Assembly: GCF_016937535.1 (NCBI RefSeq)
Contig: NZ_JAFHKK010000002.1
Coordinates: forward strand, 1 to 64,000
Direction of reading: 5' to 3'
DNA length: 64,000 bases
Source: Sulfurospirillum tamanense
GTDB lineage: Bacteria > Campylobacterota > Campylobacteria > Campylobacterales > Campylobacteraceae
The translations under genes were made by a program, and so were the position numbers. Of this stretch, positions 17,102 through 27,400 are shown piece by piece. Within the stretch, counting starts at the first letter, position 1, and each line of letters begins with the position of its first letter. The notes below the pieces were generated by a model. The model saw only the letters and a list, made by a program, of their open reading frames with translations, made no database searches and was not told the origin of the DNA.

Positions 17102-18073
17102 ATGACGTGGTACCTTTTAGGCTTAGTGGCAGGGTTTGGGCTACTGGTGTGGAGTGCGGGAAAATTTGTCGAAGGTGCGGCGTCTACAGCGAAACAGTTG
17201 GGCGTGCCCATGCTGCTCATCGGGGTCTTGGTGGTGGGCTTTGGGACGAGTGCGCCAGAGATGGTTGTCTCCGCCATGGCGGCCATGGAGGGCAATCCTG
17301 CTCTAGCTTTGGGCAATGCCCTTGGGTCAAACATCGTCAACATTGCTCTCATTTTAGGCGTAACAGCGGTGATTGCGCCCATTGCGGTGCATTCGGGTAT
17401 TGTCAAAAAAGAGTTGCCGTTATTGCTTGGCATTAGCCTTTTGAGTGGGGTTTGTGTGCTAGATGGTCGACTCAGTCTTGGCGAGGGCTTAGTGCTGTTG
17501 GCGGGATTTTTTGGGCTCATCGGGTGGTCGGTGGTGGCGGCACTTAAGGGCAAAAACGACACGCTAGAAACGGGAGTTGAAGCAGAAATCCCCGCGATGA
17601 GCTTAGGGGCAAGCGTGGCGTGGCTCGTGGTTGGTTTGGTGCTGTTAGTGGCAAGTTCGAGGTTGTTGGTGTGGAGTGCGGTGGGCATTGCTGAGGCTTT
17701 TGGCGTGAGTGATTTAATCATCGGGCTGACCATCGTGGCCCTTGGCACCTCCCTTCCCGAACTGGCCGCATCTATTGTTGCTATTAAAAAAGGGGAACAC
17801 GACTTGGCCGTTGGCAATGTGGTGGGGTCAAACATGTTTAACATCCTTGCCGTCATTGGCATCGCAGCGGTGATTCACCCGATGGAAAACATCGCGCGTG
17901 AAGTACTAACTCGCGACTGGGTGGTGATGATGGGCCTTACCCTTGCGCTTTTTGCCATGGCGTATGGGCGCAAAGGACGGCAAGGGCGCATCAACCGCGT
18001 CGAGGGCGCGTTGTTGCTTGGCGTGTACGTGGGGTACAATCTTGTGCTTGGGGCCTCCATAGGGGCGTTTTAG
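17102..18073 (+). CDS. Calcium/sodium antiporter family protein (CaCA, YrbG-like)
   Basis: Inner-membrane cation antiporter of 323 residues with about ten helices in two inverted halves. Each half carries an alpha repeat: GFGTSAPEMVVSAMAA with GNALGSNIVNIALILG, and ALGTSLPELAASIVAIKKGE with GNVVGSNMFNILAVIG. The acidic residues in the PE motifs bind the cation. It has its own promoter and is probably a single-gene unit. Ion specificity is taken from the family. Confidence 0.92.
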   Translation: MTWYLLGLVAGFGLLVWSAGKFVEGAASTAKQLGVPMLLIGVLVVGFGTSAPEMVVSAMAAMEGNPALALGNALGSNIVNIALILGVTAVIAPIAVHSGIVKKELPLLLGISLLSGVCVLDGRLSLGEGLVLLAGFFGLIGWSVVAALKGKNDTLETGVEAEIPAMSLGASVAWLVVGLVLLVASSRLLVWSAVGIAEAFGVSDLIIGLTIVALGTSLPELAASIVAIKKGEHDLAVGNVVGSNMFNILAVIGIAAVIHPMENIAREVLTRDWVVMMGLTLALFAMAYGRKGRQGRINRVEGALLLGVYVGYNLVLGASIGAF

Positions 18074-18079
18074 GGGGAA

Positions 18080-18122
18080 TTTTTTGCCTCACCCTAGTCT
18101 CTCTTGGTGGCGAGGCAAAAAA
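18080..18122. repeat. 14-bp imperfect inverted repeat after the antiporter gene
   Basis: TTTTTTGCCTCACC (18080-18093) pairs with GGCGAGGCAAAAAA (18109-18122) with one mismatch and a 15-base loop. The T-run leads and the A-run follows on both strands, so it is not a standard terminator. It ends a few bases before a palindrome copy (18126) and the AAGGAG of the next gene. Confidence 0.7.
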
Positions 18123-18143
18123 TCTTTACATGTAAGGAGTCAA

Positions 18144-18686
18144 GTGATAGAATTTTTGCTGTTTTTAGGCTTGCTTGGGGCGCTTAGTTCTATCGTCTTT
18201 TGGAGTGTTTTGCTGGGTATTTCACCTATGCCTTCTCTTCCTAAAACCGCCCGAAAAATTGCCCAACAGGTAAAGAAACACCCCGCTTCTACGGTGGTAG
18301 AGCTTGGAAGCGGTTGGGGGACGTTGGCTCTTTGCATCGCTAGGCATAACCCCACGAAACAGGTGTTGGCGTATGAGCGCTCTTTTGTGCCGTACGCTTT
18401 TTCTTTGCTTCTTCAAGCCCTTTGGCGCACGCCTAATGTCACGTTTAAAAACGCCAATTTTCTTACCCACACTTTTACGAACGAGCAGATTGCCGTGGCG
18501 TATTTGTGTCCTCGCAGCATGGTATCTTTGTGGGAGCATTGGAGCAAGAACGGCTTTCCTAGGGTGCTTGTGAGTGCCACCTTTGCTTTACGTGGAGTCA
18601 TCCCGACGCAAACCTTAAAGCCCTCAGGGTTTTTGGAGGCTATCTTGTTTGAATACACCACGTTTAAACCCACCGTGCTAAAATAG
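18144..18686 (+). CDS. Class I SAM-dependent methyltransferase, membrane-anchored
   Basis: A 180-residue protein with an N-terminal hydrophobic helix (about 1-22, VIEFLLFLGLLGALSSIVFW) and then a Rossmann methyltransferase loop VVELGSGWGTLALCIA (about 53-68). The frame is open from 18084, but that would read through an inverted repeat. GTG 18144 has a strong AAGGAG five bases upstream, so I take it as the start. The small size and lack of specific motifs leave the substrate unknown. Confidence 0.75.
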   Translation: MIEFLLFLGLLGALSSIVFWSVLLGISPMPSLPKTARKIAQQVKKHPASTVVELGSGWGTLALCIARHNPTKQVLAYERSFVPYAFSLLLQALWRTPNVTFKNANFLTHTFTNEQIAVAYLCPRSMVSLWEHWSKNGFPRVLVSATFALRGVIPTQTLKPSGFLEAILFEYTTFKPTVLK

Positions 18687-18719
18687 CCCATCAAAAACAA
18701 CAATATGAAGGAGTAGTGT

Positions 18720-19343
18720 ATGAACTTAAAAACCCAATTTTTAGACGCCATGCAGTTTCGCCATGCGTGCAAACTGTTTAATGAGCAAAAAATCTCCAAA
18801 GAAGATTTACGGTTTATCTTAGAAGCAGGGCGGGTAAGTCCTAGTTCTTTTGGCGCTGAACAATGGAAATTTATTGTAGTGCAAAACGAAGTCCTAAAAA
18901 AAGAGATAGAGGCGGCTTCTTGGGGTCAAAAACAAGTTTCCACTTCCAGTGATTTGATTGTCATTTTAGCACGCAAAGACGTGCGCAGTTCTGATGTGTA
19001 CACCAGAGCCCAACTACGCCGTTTTGGGTTGGCGGAAGAAGCCTTTAATGGTTTTATGGAAATTTACAAAGCGTGGATTGATGGCAGAGATGACCAAACT
19101 TTAGAATTATGGAGTGAAAAACAGTGCTACATCGCCGCGGCGAACATGATGAGTGCAGCGGCGTTTATTGGGATTGATTCATGCCCTATCGAAGGGTTTG
19201 ATGCCGCTAAGGTCAATGCTATTTTAGGCATCGATACCGCCGTGTTTCACACCGCTTTGCTCATCCCCTTTGGCTACCGCGCTAGCGAACAACGCGCCAA
19301 GCACCGCTTGAGCTTTGACGAAGTCGTAGAATTTCGAGTCTAG
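18720..19343 (+). CDS. Nitroreductase family FMN oxidoreductase
   Basis: A 207-residue NfsB-like flavoprotein that uses NAD(P)H to reduce nitroaromatics, quinones or related compounds. Family features are the N-terminal MQFRHACKLFNEQKIS, LEAGRVSPSSFGAEQWKF (FMN site), AAANMMSAAAFIGIDSCPIEGF and a C-terminal IPFGYRA. AAGGAG lies upstream of the ATG. The DUF309 gene starts one base after its stop, suggesting co-transcription. Confidence 0.88.
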   Translation: MNLKTQFLDAMQFRHACKLFNEQKISKEDLRFILEAGRVSPSSFGAEQWKFIVVQNEVLKKEIEAASWGQKQVSTSSDLIVILARKDVRSSDVYTRAQLRRFGLAEEAFNGFMEIYKAWIDGRDDQTLELWSEKQCYIAAANMMSAAAFIGIDSCPIEGFDAAKVNAILGIDTAVFHTALLIPFGYRASEQRAKHRLSFDEVVEFRV

Positions 19344-19344
19344 T

Positions 19345-19677
19345 ATGCTAAAAGCCCTTGAGACCTTTTTACATGTAGTGGAAAAGGAGGATTTTGTGGA
19401 AGGCCATGAAGTTCTTGAAGACACGTGGCGTGCGTGGAAAAATGACCCCGCGACCCGTCAAGAAAGCTACATCCTCAAAGGTCTCATCAACGGGGCTACA
19501 GCCTTGGCCTTGGTGCGTTTAGGGCGGGAGCCATCGGCACACAAAGTGTGGGAAACCTATGAAAAATACCGCCCGCTCATCGACACCACCCCTTCGCCGC
19601 TTACGCCCAACTACCGCCAAGCGTGCGCCCTTTTGGAAGAAAAATACACGAAAGTGTTTTCTGATTTAGCTCCTTAG
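19345..19677 (+). CDS. DUF309 family protein
   Basis: A 110-residue protein with the DUF309 signature EGHEVLEDTWRAWK (about 21-34) and a following LKGLINGATALALVRLG helix. The family is helical and functionally uncharacterised. It begins directly after the nitroreductase stop and overlaps the convergent DUF748-like gene by four bases. A one-mismatch copy of the palindrome (19369) encodes FLHVV. Confidence 0.8.
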   Translation: MLKALETFLHVVEKEDFVEGHEVLEDTWRAWKNDPATRQESYILKGLINGATALALVRLGREPSAHKVWETYEKYRPLIDTTPSPLTPNYRQACALLEEKYTKVFSDLAP

Positions 19678-22600
19678 GCACCTACTTCTACCACGGTTTC
19701 AATCCAGCGGTCAGATTTTACCTTCCCTTCCTCAGGCGCTTGTATGCCAAGTTTTTCAGGGGCCACACCCGCTTTTTTTAAGGCTTCTGCGAGAGCTTGT
19801 GCTCGCGCGTTAGCAAGGGCGTGAAGTTCTTGTTCCAAGACTAAGATACTCTTTTTTAGCGCTGCTAATAGCGCTTCGTGAAAGAGGGCAAGGTCCAGTT
19901 TTCCCTCTTTGGTGTGGGTTTTTTGCAAGGCTTCGTACGTTTCTTTGGAAAAAGTCTCATGAAACCATGCACTAAGAATCTCCTCGTACGCTTTTCCCTT
20001 TTTAAGCTCCGCCTCAATGCGTGCCATGGCCGCTGTGTGTTGCAAAGCCGCGGTATCGCGCGCCGCATGGTAGGTGCCTGTAATGTTCAGGCGCAACTGA
20101 GGGCGCTCTTCTAGAATCTTGCGGTAATGGACCATTTTTTCCTCTTCGGAAGGTAACAAGGTCGTCACGCCCGCGTCAAAATCGATGGCTTTTAAAGTCT
20201 CGCCATCGATGCCAAGTAAGCTTCCTAGCAAGCGAAAAGGAGAGGTGACAATGTTGGTGAGCACGTTGGTGAGCGCACGCCAAATGATGGCTCCGTAACT
20301 AAACTGCGGGTCGTTTAAATCCCCGTGAACTGGCAGGTTCAAGTCGATGCGCCCGTTGCGGTCTTTGAGTAAGGCGATGGCAAGGTTTAGGGGCAGATTC
20401 AACGCTTCTGGACTTTCGATGCGCTCCCCGAGGGTCAAGGTTTGAAGCACGATGGTGTTGTTGCCTTGGAGAGACTTTTGGCGCACCTTGTAACCCAAAT
20501 CCAAATCCAATCGCCCGTCACTGATGGCGTAGCCTACAAATTTTCCCGAATAGGGCGAAAGGCGCGTGAGGTCGATATTTTTAAACAAGACCCCGATGTC
20601 GATGTGGTTGGCAAGGTCAAAAGGAAGCATCTCCCCGTCAATTTGCACGTAGCCGTAGCGGTCAACAGCTCCCGTGAGCGCTAACTTAGAGGGTTGGGTG
20701 GAAGTGAAATTCAACGTGGAAAGTGTGCCTTTGAGGGAGTGAATTTGGGTGGCAAAAGGCAAAGGTAAAGAGTCGTCTTTAAAATCCATCGATCCTTTTT
20801 CGAGCCCAAAGCGACTTAGCGTGACATCCGCAGGAGCTGATTTTTCAGCAGGGGTTTGGTCGGATGTTTCAGGAAAAAGTTCTCCTATGTTGGTACTCAT
20901 GTCGGAGCGAATGTGTAAGGAAGCGTAAGGCTCCAAAAGTGCCACATCCTTTACATGTAAGGCAAAGGGATGAGTTTGAAATTCTAATGCTTTGACTCCA
21001 AGGTTTTTCCAGCGCACCAAAGGCGTGTTGGCACGGTCGCTAATGGCAATATTTTTGAGGTTAAAGGCACTGGTAGTATGGAGGGAAAAATCCTCTTTTA
21101 CAGCGTAAGAACTTTGCAACTCTAGCGATCCTGAGGTAAACGCGCCACGGAAAAAAGGCTTCAAATAAGGTGCGTAGTAGGGAAGGTTGGGGTGAGAAAG
21201 GGTGAACATGCCTTGGGCATTAAAAGGACTCACGTGAAGAGTTCCTGTGTTTACCACTTCTGCCCCGTCGGCTAAAGCCTTCAGGGTGTAGGCAATGGGT
21301 TTAGAAAAATCACTAAGAAGAGGTGAAGCTTCTAAAGATAGCTCTTCTAGGCGGTGGGTTTGTGGACCCCCTAGAAGCACTGCCTTGCCTTCTTTGAGTT
21401 GCAGGGTTTCCACTTGTGCTAAAAAGGGTGATTTGGGGGTTTCTTGCTCTTCTTTTGAAGGAGGCAAAAGATGCGCCAAATCCAAGGTTCCCTCCTCTAG
21501 TAATGTAGCCTGAACAAAAGGCGCATCTAGACCAATATTCTTTACATGTAACGCTTCCTCTTGGAAGGTTATATCCGTTACATGTAAGGTTTTTAAAGTT
21601 CCAAAAGGAGTATCTTCGCCAGTTTTAGCTATCCAAAAACCCTCCATGCGTGCCAACGGCAAGGTGGCAAAAACGTGTTGACTTTTGAAGACACCCTGCA
21701 TGTTGCGTAGGGCGATAGCGTTAAGTTTGGCGTGGAGAGTGTTGGCGTAGGAAAAAGCAAGTGTTGAAGCATCAAAATCAGCCTGCCCAAGAACGCCTTT
21801 CCAGCCCTCTTTGTTCATATCAAAATTAGCTCTCACGTTAGAAATTCCTAAACCAGAAGCATTAAAAAAGGGTTGTCCGCGCTCTAAAAGTGCCACATCC
21901 CTAAGCTCTAGTTTTGCCCCATCAAGGCTTACATGTAAGCCTTCTTCACCCCACGTCACGAGATAGGGAAGTTCTAAGGTGGCACGAGCGTTAGTGAGGG
22001 TGTAGAGTGAATCATGCAACAAATAATCCCAAAATGCTTTAAGCCTCGCGTTTTCAAGCCGTGCATTACCGTAGAGTTTGAATGGATTCAGGCTTACGCC
22101 CCCTTCCCAGCCTAGCTCATCAAGCAACGAACCCACCCCGTCAAACTGTTGCGCTCCTATGGCGCCTCGTTTGGTGCTTAAGTCTTGCGCGGTGTAGTTT
22201 AGGCCTCCTAATGTCGTAGAAAACACCTCGGCTTTGCTTGCGTCTGTGTAGGTAAGGCTCCCTTCTTTGAGGTGAAAATGTTTTAAGAGAAAGTGTACAG
22301 AAGAGGAGGAAGAGGAGGTTTTTTCTTTTGGCGAAGAAGACGGTAGAAGATGGGCCAAATTTAAGCGTCCTTGGGTGGTAATGGTGATAAAAACCCGAGG
22401 GTTTTCAATGCGCAAAGCTTCAACAACCACCGTTTTGGTAGCGAGTGCCGTGGGATTTACATCTACAAAAAGCGTTTCAATGCGCAAGGCGGTGGCGCCG
22501 TATTGGTCGTCCAGACGCACATCATGAAGGCTTAGGGCAAAGGTAAAAGGATTAAAACGCGCGTGGGAAAAATCAAAGTAAATATGGTGGTTTTTTGCCA

Positions 22601-22715
22601 AATAAGAGGGCAAAAAAACAGGGAGAAGCAGGGGCAAAAAAAGTGCGCCAACAAGAGCATAGCCAGCAATGATGCCGCCTATCCAAAGGCTTAAGCGTTG
22701 GTAAAAAGGACCCAT
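19674..22715 (-). CDS. DUF748/AsmA-like large envelope protein
   Basis: A 1013-residue protein with one N-terminal membrane helix (about 8-33). A long predicted periplasmic region follows, rich in short beta segments typical of the AsmA/DUF748 group, which are thought to bridge inner and outer membranes and carry lipids. Near the C-terminus is a typical block with RIDLNLPVHGDLNDPQFSYG and KSILVLEQELHALANARAQA. ATG 22715 has AAAGGAGGA upstream and is chosen over ATG 22802. Four palindrome copies lie in the gene (20951, 21542, 21578, 21929), the highest density in the window. It is divergent from queH. Confidence 0.78.
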   Translation of the reverse strand: MGPFYQRLSLWIGGIIAGYALVGALFLPLLLPVFLPSYLAKNHHIYFDFSHARFNPFTFALSLHDVRLDDQYGATALRIETLFVDVNPTALATKTVVVEALRIENPRVFITITTQGRLNLAHLLPSSSPKEKTSSSSSSVHFLLKHFHLKEGSLTYTDASKAEVFSTTLGGLNYTAQDLSTKRGAIGAQQFDGVGSLLDELGWEGGVSLNPFKLYGNARLENARLKAFWDYLLHDSLYTLTNARATLELPYLVTWGEEGLHVSLDGAKLELRDVALLERGQPFFNASGLGISNVRANFDMNKEGWKGVLGQADFDASTLAFSYANTLHAKLNAIALRNMQGVFKSQHVFATLPLARMEGFWIAKTGEDTPFGTLKTLHVTDITFQEEALHVKNIGLDAPFVQATLLEEGTLDLAHLLPPSKEEQETPKSPFLAQVETLQLKEGKAVLLGGPQTHRLEELSLEASPLLSDFSKPIAYTLKALADGAEVVNTGTLHVSPFNAQGMFTLSHPNLPYYAPYLKPFFRGAFTSGSLELQSSYAVKEDFSLHTTSAFNLKNIAISDRANTPLVRWKNLGVKALEFQTHPFALHVKDVALLEPYASLHIRSDMSTNIGELFPETSDQTPAEKSAPADVTLSRFGLEKGSMDFKDDSLPLPFATQIHSLKGTLSTLNFTSTQPSKLALTGAVDRYGYVQIDGEMLPFDLANHIDIGVLFKNIDLTRLSPYSGKFVGYAISDGRLDLDLGYKVRQKSLQGNNTIVLQTLTLGERIESPEALNLPLNLAIALLKDRNGRIDLNLPVHGDLNDPQFSYGAIIWRALTNVLTNIVTSPFRLLGSLLGIDGETLKAIDFDAGVTTLLPSEEEKMVHYRKILEERPQLRLNITGTYHAARDTAALQHTAAMARIEAELKKGKAYEEILSAWFHETFSKETYEALQKTHTKEGKLDLALFHEALLAALKKSILVLEQELHALANARAQALAEALKKAGVAPEKLGIQAPEEGKVKSDRWIETVVEVGA

Positions 22716-22771
22716 GAAATCCTCCTTTGGTGGTGCTAAGATTGTAACACAAAGCCCTTGAAAAAGTGTGT

Positions 22772-22777
22772 TATAAT
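22772..22777 (+). promoter_or_regulatory. -10 box of queH
   Basis: TATAAT, 24 bases before the queH ATG, in the 85-base divergent region between queH and the DUF748-like gene. No -35 element is evident. Confidence 0.5.
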
Positions 22778-22800
22778 CGCCCCAAAAACGAGGTTTTTGC

Positions 22801-23856
22801 ATGCTTGTGCATATTTGTTGCTCGGTGGACAGCCACTATTTTTTACAACGTCTTCAAGAAACCTTTCCCCAAGAGTCCCTTGTGGGGTTTTTTTACAACC
22901 CCAACATTCACCCTTACGAAGAATACCTTTTGCGCCTTGGAGATGTGCGGCGCAGTTGTCAAGAGCTGGGTATTGGACTACTAGAAGGTGAATACGCCCT
23001 TGAAGCGTGGCTAGAAGAAGCCAAAGGGCTGGAATGTGAGCCCGAAAAGGGCAAGCGCTGTGAAATGTGCTTTACCATGCGTCTCAATGCCTCGGCCCAA
23101 AAAGCGGTGGAGCTGGGCATTAAGCGCATCACAACGACCTTGCTCATGAGTCCTAAAAAATCCCTCCCACAGCTTGAAAGTGCCGCCAAAGAAGTGGAAC
23201 GCGCCTTTGGTGTTTCTTTTGTATCAGTGGATTTTCGCAAAGGTGGGGGCACCCAAGCCCAGTTTGCGTTGGCTAAAGAAGCGGGGTTGTACCAGCAAAA
23301 TTATTGCGGGTGTGTGTTTGCCCTTACCGCCCAACGCGAAGCCCAAAAAAAACCCTGTGTGGAACTGACTTTCTCTCTTGCCAACCAAATCCAACCCGGC
23401 TCTATCAACGAGCGTTTGGAGCTTTATGAAACGTCCCAACCCAAACGCCGCCAACGTTTTTTAAATTACCGGTTGAACCACGCACGGGTGATGCAAAAAG
23501 AGCAGGTAATTCCCTCGTATGTATTGTTTTATTCCTTGCCTAGTAAACCGTTGCTTCAAGGGGAGTGGAAAGAGGTAGAAAAAGGCATAGCTTTGTTTTC
23601 CAAAGAACCCGCTTTGATGCTTACGTTGGAAGTGTTTAACGCGCTTGTAGCGACACAATTTCAGGATTTAAAGCAGCTTTTAGCTTCGCCTGTGGGTGTT
23701 GAAAAAGAGTTACATGTAAGGCAAAAACTCGAAGGTGCACTTTTCTCTTTGACGCCCATTCTTGTGGTTGAGCATATCCCCCAAGGCAAAACAACCCTTT
23801 CCCTAGAGGCGACACTCTTTGATGATGTTAGAGAACTTTTAGCAACCTTTCGCTAA
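22801..23856 (+). CDS. queH: Epoxyqueuosine reductase QueH
   Basis: Iron-sulfur enzyme that reduces epoxyqueuosine to queuosine in tRNA, the non-orthologous counterpart of QueG. The N-terminal HICCS gives the diagnostic paired cysteines (residues 5-6), followed by [25 protein letters not shown] (about 82-90) and NYCGCVFAL (about 161-169), which supply the remaining cluster and disulfide cysteines. The 351-residue length includes a C-terminal extension of about 150 residues that I do not recognise. A palindrome copy at 23710 falls in this extension. Confidence 0.88.
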   Translation: MLVHICCSVDSHYFLQRLQETFPQESLVGFFYNPNIHPYEEYLLRLGDVRRSCQELGIGLLEGEYALEAWLEEAKGLECEPEKGKRCEMCFTMRLNASAQKAVELGIKRITTTLLMSPKKSLPQLESAAKEVERAFGVSFVSVDFRKGGGTQAQFALAKEAGLYQQNYCGCVFALTAQREAQKKPCVELTFSLANQIQPGSINERLELYETSQPKRRQRFLNYRLNHARVMQKEQVIPSYVLFYSLPSKPLLQGEWKEVEKGIALFSKEPALMLTLEVFNALVATQFQDLKQLLASPVGVEKELHVRQKLEGALFSLTPILVVEHIPQGKTTLSLEATLFDDVRELLATFR

Positions 23857-23885
23857 AATTGACAGATTTTGCTTATGAGGTACTT

Positions 23886-24332
23886 ATGATCGATATTAAT
23901 GAAATTCAAACCATTCTTCCCCACCGTTATCCGTTGCTACTCATCGACCGTGTCACGGAGATGGAAACGGGGAAATCCATTGTTGCGTATAAAAACGTCA
24001 CCATCGGCGAGCAGGTATTCCAAGGCCATTTTCCTGGACATCCCATTTACCCTGGCGTGATGATTATTGAGGGTATGGCCCAAGCGGGTGGCGTACTGGC
24101 ATTTAAAAGCATGGCGCCTAGTGCCCAAGAGGAGACCAAAGAAAAAGTGGTCTATTTTATGAGCATCGACAAGGCCAAGTTTCGCGCACCCGTTACCCCA
24201 GGTGACAAGCTTGTGTACTGCCTTAGCGTGCTCAAACACAAAGGCGCTATTTGGGTCCTAGATGCCAAAGCTTATGTGGATGAAAAGCTAGTGGCTGAGG
24301 CCGAGCTTAAAGCCATGATTGTAGACAAATAA
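23886..24332 (+). CDS. fabZ: 3-hydroxyacyl-ACP dehydratase FabZ
   Basis: Hot-dog fold dehydratase of 148 residues in fatty acid elongation. The pattern [13 protein letters not shown] at the N-terminus and the active-site helix [21 protein letters not shown] (about residues 52-72, with the catalytic His and Glu) are typical. The frame opens at TTG 23859, but ATG 23886 gives the standard length and has GAGG upstream. It starts a run with lpxA, clpX, mreB and mreC. Confidence 0.95.
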   Translation: MIDINEIQTILPHRYPLLLIDRVTEMETGKSIVAYKNVTIGEQVFQGHFPGHPIYPGVMIIEGMAQAGGVLAFKSMAPSAQEETKEKVVYFMSIDKAKFRAPVTPGDKLVYCLSVLKHKGAIWVLDAKAYVDEKLVAEAELKAMIVDK

Positions 24333-25130
24333 ATGCCGCATATTCACCCTACCGCTACTGTTGAAACAGGCGCTACTTTAGCCGAAGATGTCACGGTTGG
24401 CCCTTATGCGTTTGTGAGCGCGCAATCGGTTTTACACGAAGGGGTTGAGGTGATGCAAGGGGCGCAAGTGTGCGGAAAAACCACCTTGCATGAAGGGGCG
24501 AAAGTCCACCAATACGCCATCATCGGTACCCCGCCCCAAGACCTTGGCTACCAAAAAGAAGACGACGTGGGTGTGGTGATTGGCGCGCGCACCATCGTGC
24601 GTGAGTTTGCGACCATCAATGCAGGTACCAAAAAAGGCGGTGGCACGACACGCATTGGTGAGGATTGTTTTATCATGATTTACTGTCACATTGGGCACGA
24701 CTGCCAAGTGGGAGACCGTGTTATTATGGCCAACAATGCTACCTTGGCGGGCCATGTGGAGATAGGCTCCTATACGGTTATTGGTGGGATGACACCCATC
24801 CATCAGTTTGTGAAAGTAGGTGAGGGATGCATGATTGGCGGGGCTAGTGCCATTAGTCAGGACATCCCACCTTTTTGCCTTGCTGAGGGAAACCGTGCTT
24901 TGGTACGCGGACTCAATGCCATCGGCCTTCGCCGCCGATTTGATAAAGAAACAATTGGTGCGCTCAAAGAAGCATACCGGCAGTTATTTCGTAGCACTTT
25001 GCCTATCAAAGAGAGCGCTCAAATGTTGCTTGAAAAAAGCATTAACCCCCAAGTGCAAGCACTATGCCAATTTATTGTAACAACAAAACGGGGAATCCCA
25101 TACGAGAGGGCAGAACAAAATGAATTATAG
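24333..25130 (+). CDS. lpxA: UDP-N-acetylglucosamine acyltransferase LpxA
   Basis: First enzyme of lipid A synthesis, 265 residues, transferring a hydroxyacyl chain to UDP-GlcNAc. It has a left-handed helix of hexapeptide repeats (about 1-190), the catalytic-region histidine in [12 protein letters not shown], and the family block [22 protein letters not shown] (about residues 185-206). It begins directly after the fabZ stop, and its 3' end overlaps clpX by 11 bases. Confidence 0.95.
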   Translation: MPHIHPTATVETGATLAEDVTVGPYAFVSAQSVLHEGVEVMQGAQVCGKTTLHEGAKVHQYAIIGTPPQDLGYQKEDDVGVVIGARTIVREFATINAGTKKGGGTTRIGEDCFIMIYCHIGHDCQVGDRVIMANNATLAGHVEIGSYTVIGGMTPIHQFVKVGEGCMIGGASAISQDIPPFCLAEGNRALVRGLNAIGLRRRFDKETIGALKEAYRQLFRSTLPIKESAQMLLEKSINPQVQALCQFIVTTKRGIPYERAEQNEL

Positions 25131-26346
25131 AGAATGTAGTTTTTGTGGCGCAAAAGAGAGCAATGACACCCGTTTAATCGCAGGAAACCATGTGTATATT
25201 TGCGAGCACTGTGTTATTTCGGCCCACAAGATTTTCTTTGGCGAAAGCAAAGAAAATGATACTGGTGTGGCTGTTGATAAAGAGCTTTTGGCTCCCAAGG
25301 CGCTCAAAGCTATGCTAGATGAATTTGTCATTGGACAAGAAAAAGCCAAGCGCGTTTTTTCAGTGGGCGTTTATAACCACTACAAGCGTATTTTTAAACA
25401 AGGGCTTGTGGAAAAAGATGATACAGAGATCTCCAAATCCAACATTTTGCTCATCGGACCAACAGGAAGCGGAAAAACACTCATGGCGCAAACCATGGCC
25501 AAGTTTTTGGATGTACCTATTGCCATTTGTGATGCTACAAGCCTCACCGAAGCTGGGTACGTGGGTGAAGATGTGGAAAATATTTTAACCCGTTTGCTTC
25601 AAGCGGCGGATGGGGATATTAAAAAAGCAGAACAAGGCATTGTCTTTGTGGATGAGATTGATAAAATTGCCCGCATGAGTGAAAACCGTTCCATTACCCG
25701 TGATGTTTCGGGCGAGGGAGTGCAGCAAGCGCTTTTAAAAATCATCGAAGGTAGTGTGGTCAACATTCCACCTAAAGGCGGGCGCAAGCATCCTAACCAA
25801 GAGTTTGCCCAGATTGACACGTCTAATATTTTGTTTGTGTGCGGGGGTGCCTTTGATGGGATGGAAGAGATTATTAAACGGCGCATCGGCAACAATGTAT
25901 TAGGCTTTGGTCAAGAAAAACGCGGCAAGAGCGAAGAAGAAGGGTTGCTAGAGCTCATTGAGCCGGATGATTTGGTACATTATGGGCTTATTCCTGAACT
26001 TATTGGCCGTTTACATGTAGTGGCGACCTTGGGCAAGATTGGGCAAGAAGAGATGGTGCGTATTTTAACCGAACCCAAAAATGCCATTTTTAAACAATAC
26101 AAAAAACTGTTTGCCATTGACGGGGCAGATTTAACCTTTGAACCCGAAGCCCTTGAGGCGGTAGCAAGTTTAGCCATTAAGCGCAAAACGGGCGCGCGGG
26201 GACTGCGAAGCATCATGGAAGAGTTGATGATTGATATCATGTATGAACTTCCTGAATTGGAGGGGTATGAAATCCTTATCACAGAAGACACGGTTGTTAA
26301 TGGCGCCAAGCCCTTGCATATTAAAAAAGATAAAAAAAGCGCCTAG
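25120..26346 (+). CDS. clpX: ATP-dependent Clp protease ATP-binding subunit ClpX
   Basis: AAA+ unfoldase of 408 residues that feeds substrates to ClpP. It has an N-terminal zinc-binding domain (CSFCGAKES and CEHC), Walker [13 protein letters not shown] (about 110), Walker [12 protein letters not shown], and sensor 2 [14 protein letters not shown]. Length and order are normal. The neighbourhood fabZ-lpxA-clpX-mreB-mreC matches Campylobacter as I recall it. Confidence 0.97.
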   Translation: MNYRECSFCGAKESNDTRLIAGNHVYICEHCVISAHKIFFGESKENDTGVAVDKELLAPKALKAMLDEFVIGQEKAKRVFSVGVYNHYKRIFKQGLVEKDDTEISKSNILLIGPTGSGKTLMAQTMAKFLDVPIAICDATSLTEAGYVGEDVENILTRLLQAADGDIKKAEQGIVFVDEIDKIARMSENRSITRDVSGEGVQQALLKIIEGSVVNIPPKGGRKHPNQEFAQIDTSNILFVCGGAFDGMEEIIKRRIGNNVLGFGQEKRGKSEEEGLLELIEPDDLVHYGLIPELIGRLHVVATLGKIGQEEMVRILTEPKNAIFKQYKKLFAIDGADLTFEPEALEAVASLAIKRKTGARGLRSIMEELMIDIMYELPELEGYEILITEDTVVNGAKPLHIKKDKKSA

Positions 26347-26365
26347 CGCACAAAAGGTAATGTGA

Positions 26366-27400
26366 ATGATATTAGATCAGTTAATCGGTTTTTTCTCTAG
26401 CGACATGAGTATTGACCTTGGTACGGCCAATACCTTAGTGCTTGTAAAGGGCAGAGGTATCATTATCAACGAACCTTCTGTTGTGGCAGTACAGCGTGAT
26501 AAATTTGGGCGTCAAAAGATTTTAGCCGTAGGTCACGAAGCTAAAGAGATGGTAGGAAAGACTCCCGGCGACATTGAGGCAATTCGCCCCATGCGCGATG
26601 GTGTTATTGCGGATTTTGACATGACAGAGAAGATGATCCGCTACTTTATCGAAAAAGCCCACAAGCGCAAAAGCTTTTTGCGCCCGCGCATCATTATCTG
26701 TGTGCCTTATGGGTTGACACAAGTGGAACGCAAGGCGGTACGCGAGTCTGCCATGAGTGCAGGAGCACGTGAAGTGTTTTTGATTGAAGAACCTATGGCG
26801 GCGGCTATTGGCGCGGGATTACCTATTCGCGAACCCCAAGGAAGTTTGGTTGTAGATATTGGGGGCGGTACGACAGAGATTGGTGTGGTTTCATTGGGTG
26901 GGCTAGTTATCAGCAAATCCATCCGTACCGCGGGTGATAAAATCGACATGTCTATTGTGGATTACGTGAAGCGTAAATACAACTTGCTTATTGGCGAACG
27001 CACAGGCGAGCAGATTAAAATCGAGGTAGGCAGTGCGGTGGCTCTTGATTCAGAACTCTCTATGATGGTCAAAGGTCGTGACCAAGTGAGCGGGTTGTTG
27101 AGCCGGATTGAACTGACCAGTGAAGATGTGCGTGAAGCCATGCGCGAACCCTTAAAAGAGATTGCCGACGCGCTCAAAGACGTGCTTGAAGTCATGCCAC
27201 CAGATTTGGCAGGGGACATCGTGGAAAACGGCGTGGTGCTCACGGGCGGTGGCGCGTTGATTCGGGGTATTGACAAGTACTTGGCTGACATTGTGAAGTT
27301 GCCGGTGTTTGTTGCGGATGAGCCGTTGTTGGCCGTAGCTAAAGGTACGGGCAAGGCTTTGGAAGAGATTCAGCTTTTACAACAATTGGCGAATGAGTAG
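26366..27400 (+). CDS. mreB: Rod shape-determining protein MreB
   Basis: Actin-like cytoskeletal ATPase of 344 residues that organises lateral cell wall growth. Phosphate loops are visible as SIDLGTANTLV (about 15-25) and DIGGGTTEIGVVSLGG (about 163-178), with the adenosine motif LTGGGALIRGIDKYL near 289. It overlaps mreC by eight bases, indicating translational coupling. Confidence 0.97.
   Translation: MILDQLIGFFSSDMSIDLGTANTLVLVKGRGIIINEPSVVAVQRDKFGRQKILAVGHEAKEMVGKTPGDIEAIRPMRDGVIADFDMTEKMIRYFIEKAHKRKSFLRPRIIICVPYGLTQVERKAVRESAMSAGAREVFLIEEPMAAAIGAGLPIREPQGSLVVDIGGGTTEIGVVSLGGLVISKSIRTAGDKIDMSIVDYVKRKYNLLIGERTGEQIKIEVGSAVALDSELSMMVKGRDQVSGLLSRIELTSEDVREAMREPLKEIADALKDVLEVMPPDLAGDIVENGVVLTGGGALIRGIDKYLADIVKLPVFVADEPLLAVAKGTGKALEEIQLLQQLANE

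Noticed and set aside
18084-18143. Upstream extension of the methyltransferase frame
   Set aside because: It translates through a large inverted repeat, lacks a ribosome site, and a strong AAGGAG precedes GTG 18144.
22716-22802. N-terminal extension of the DUF748-like protein
   Set aside because: It would overlap the queH start and promoter; AAAGGAGGA marks ATG 22715 and the membrane anchor starts there.
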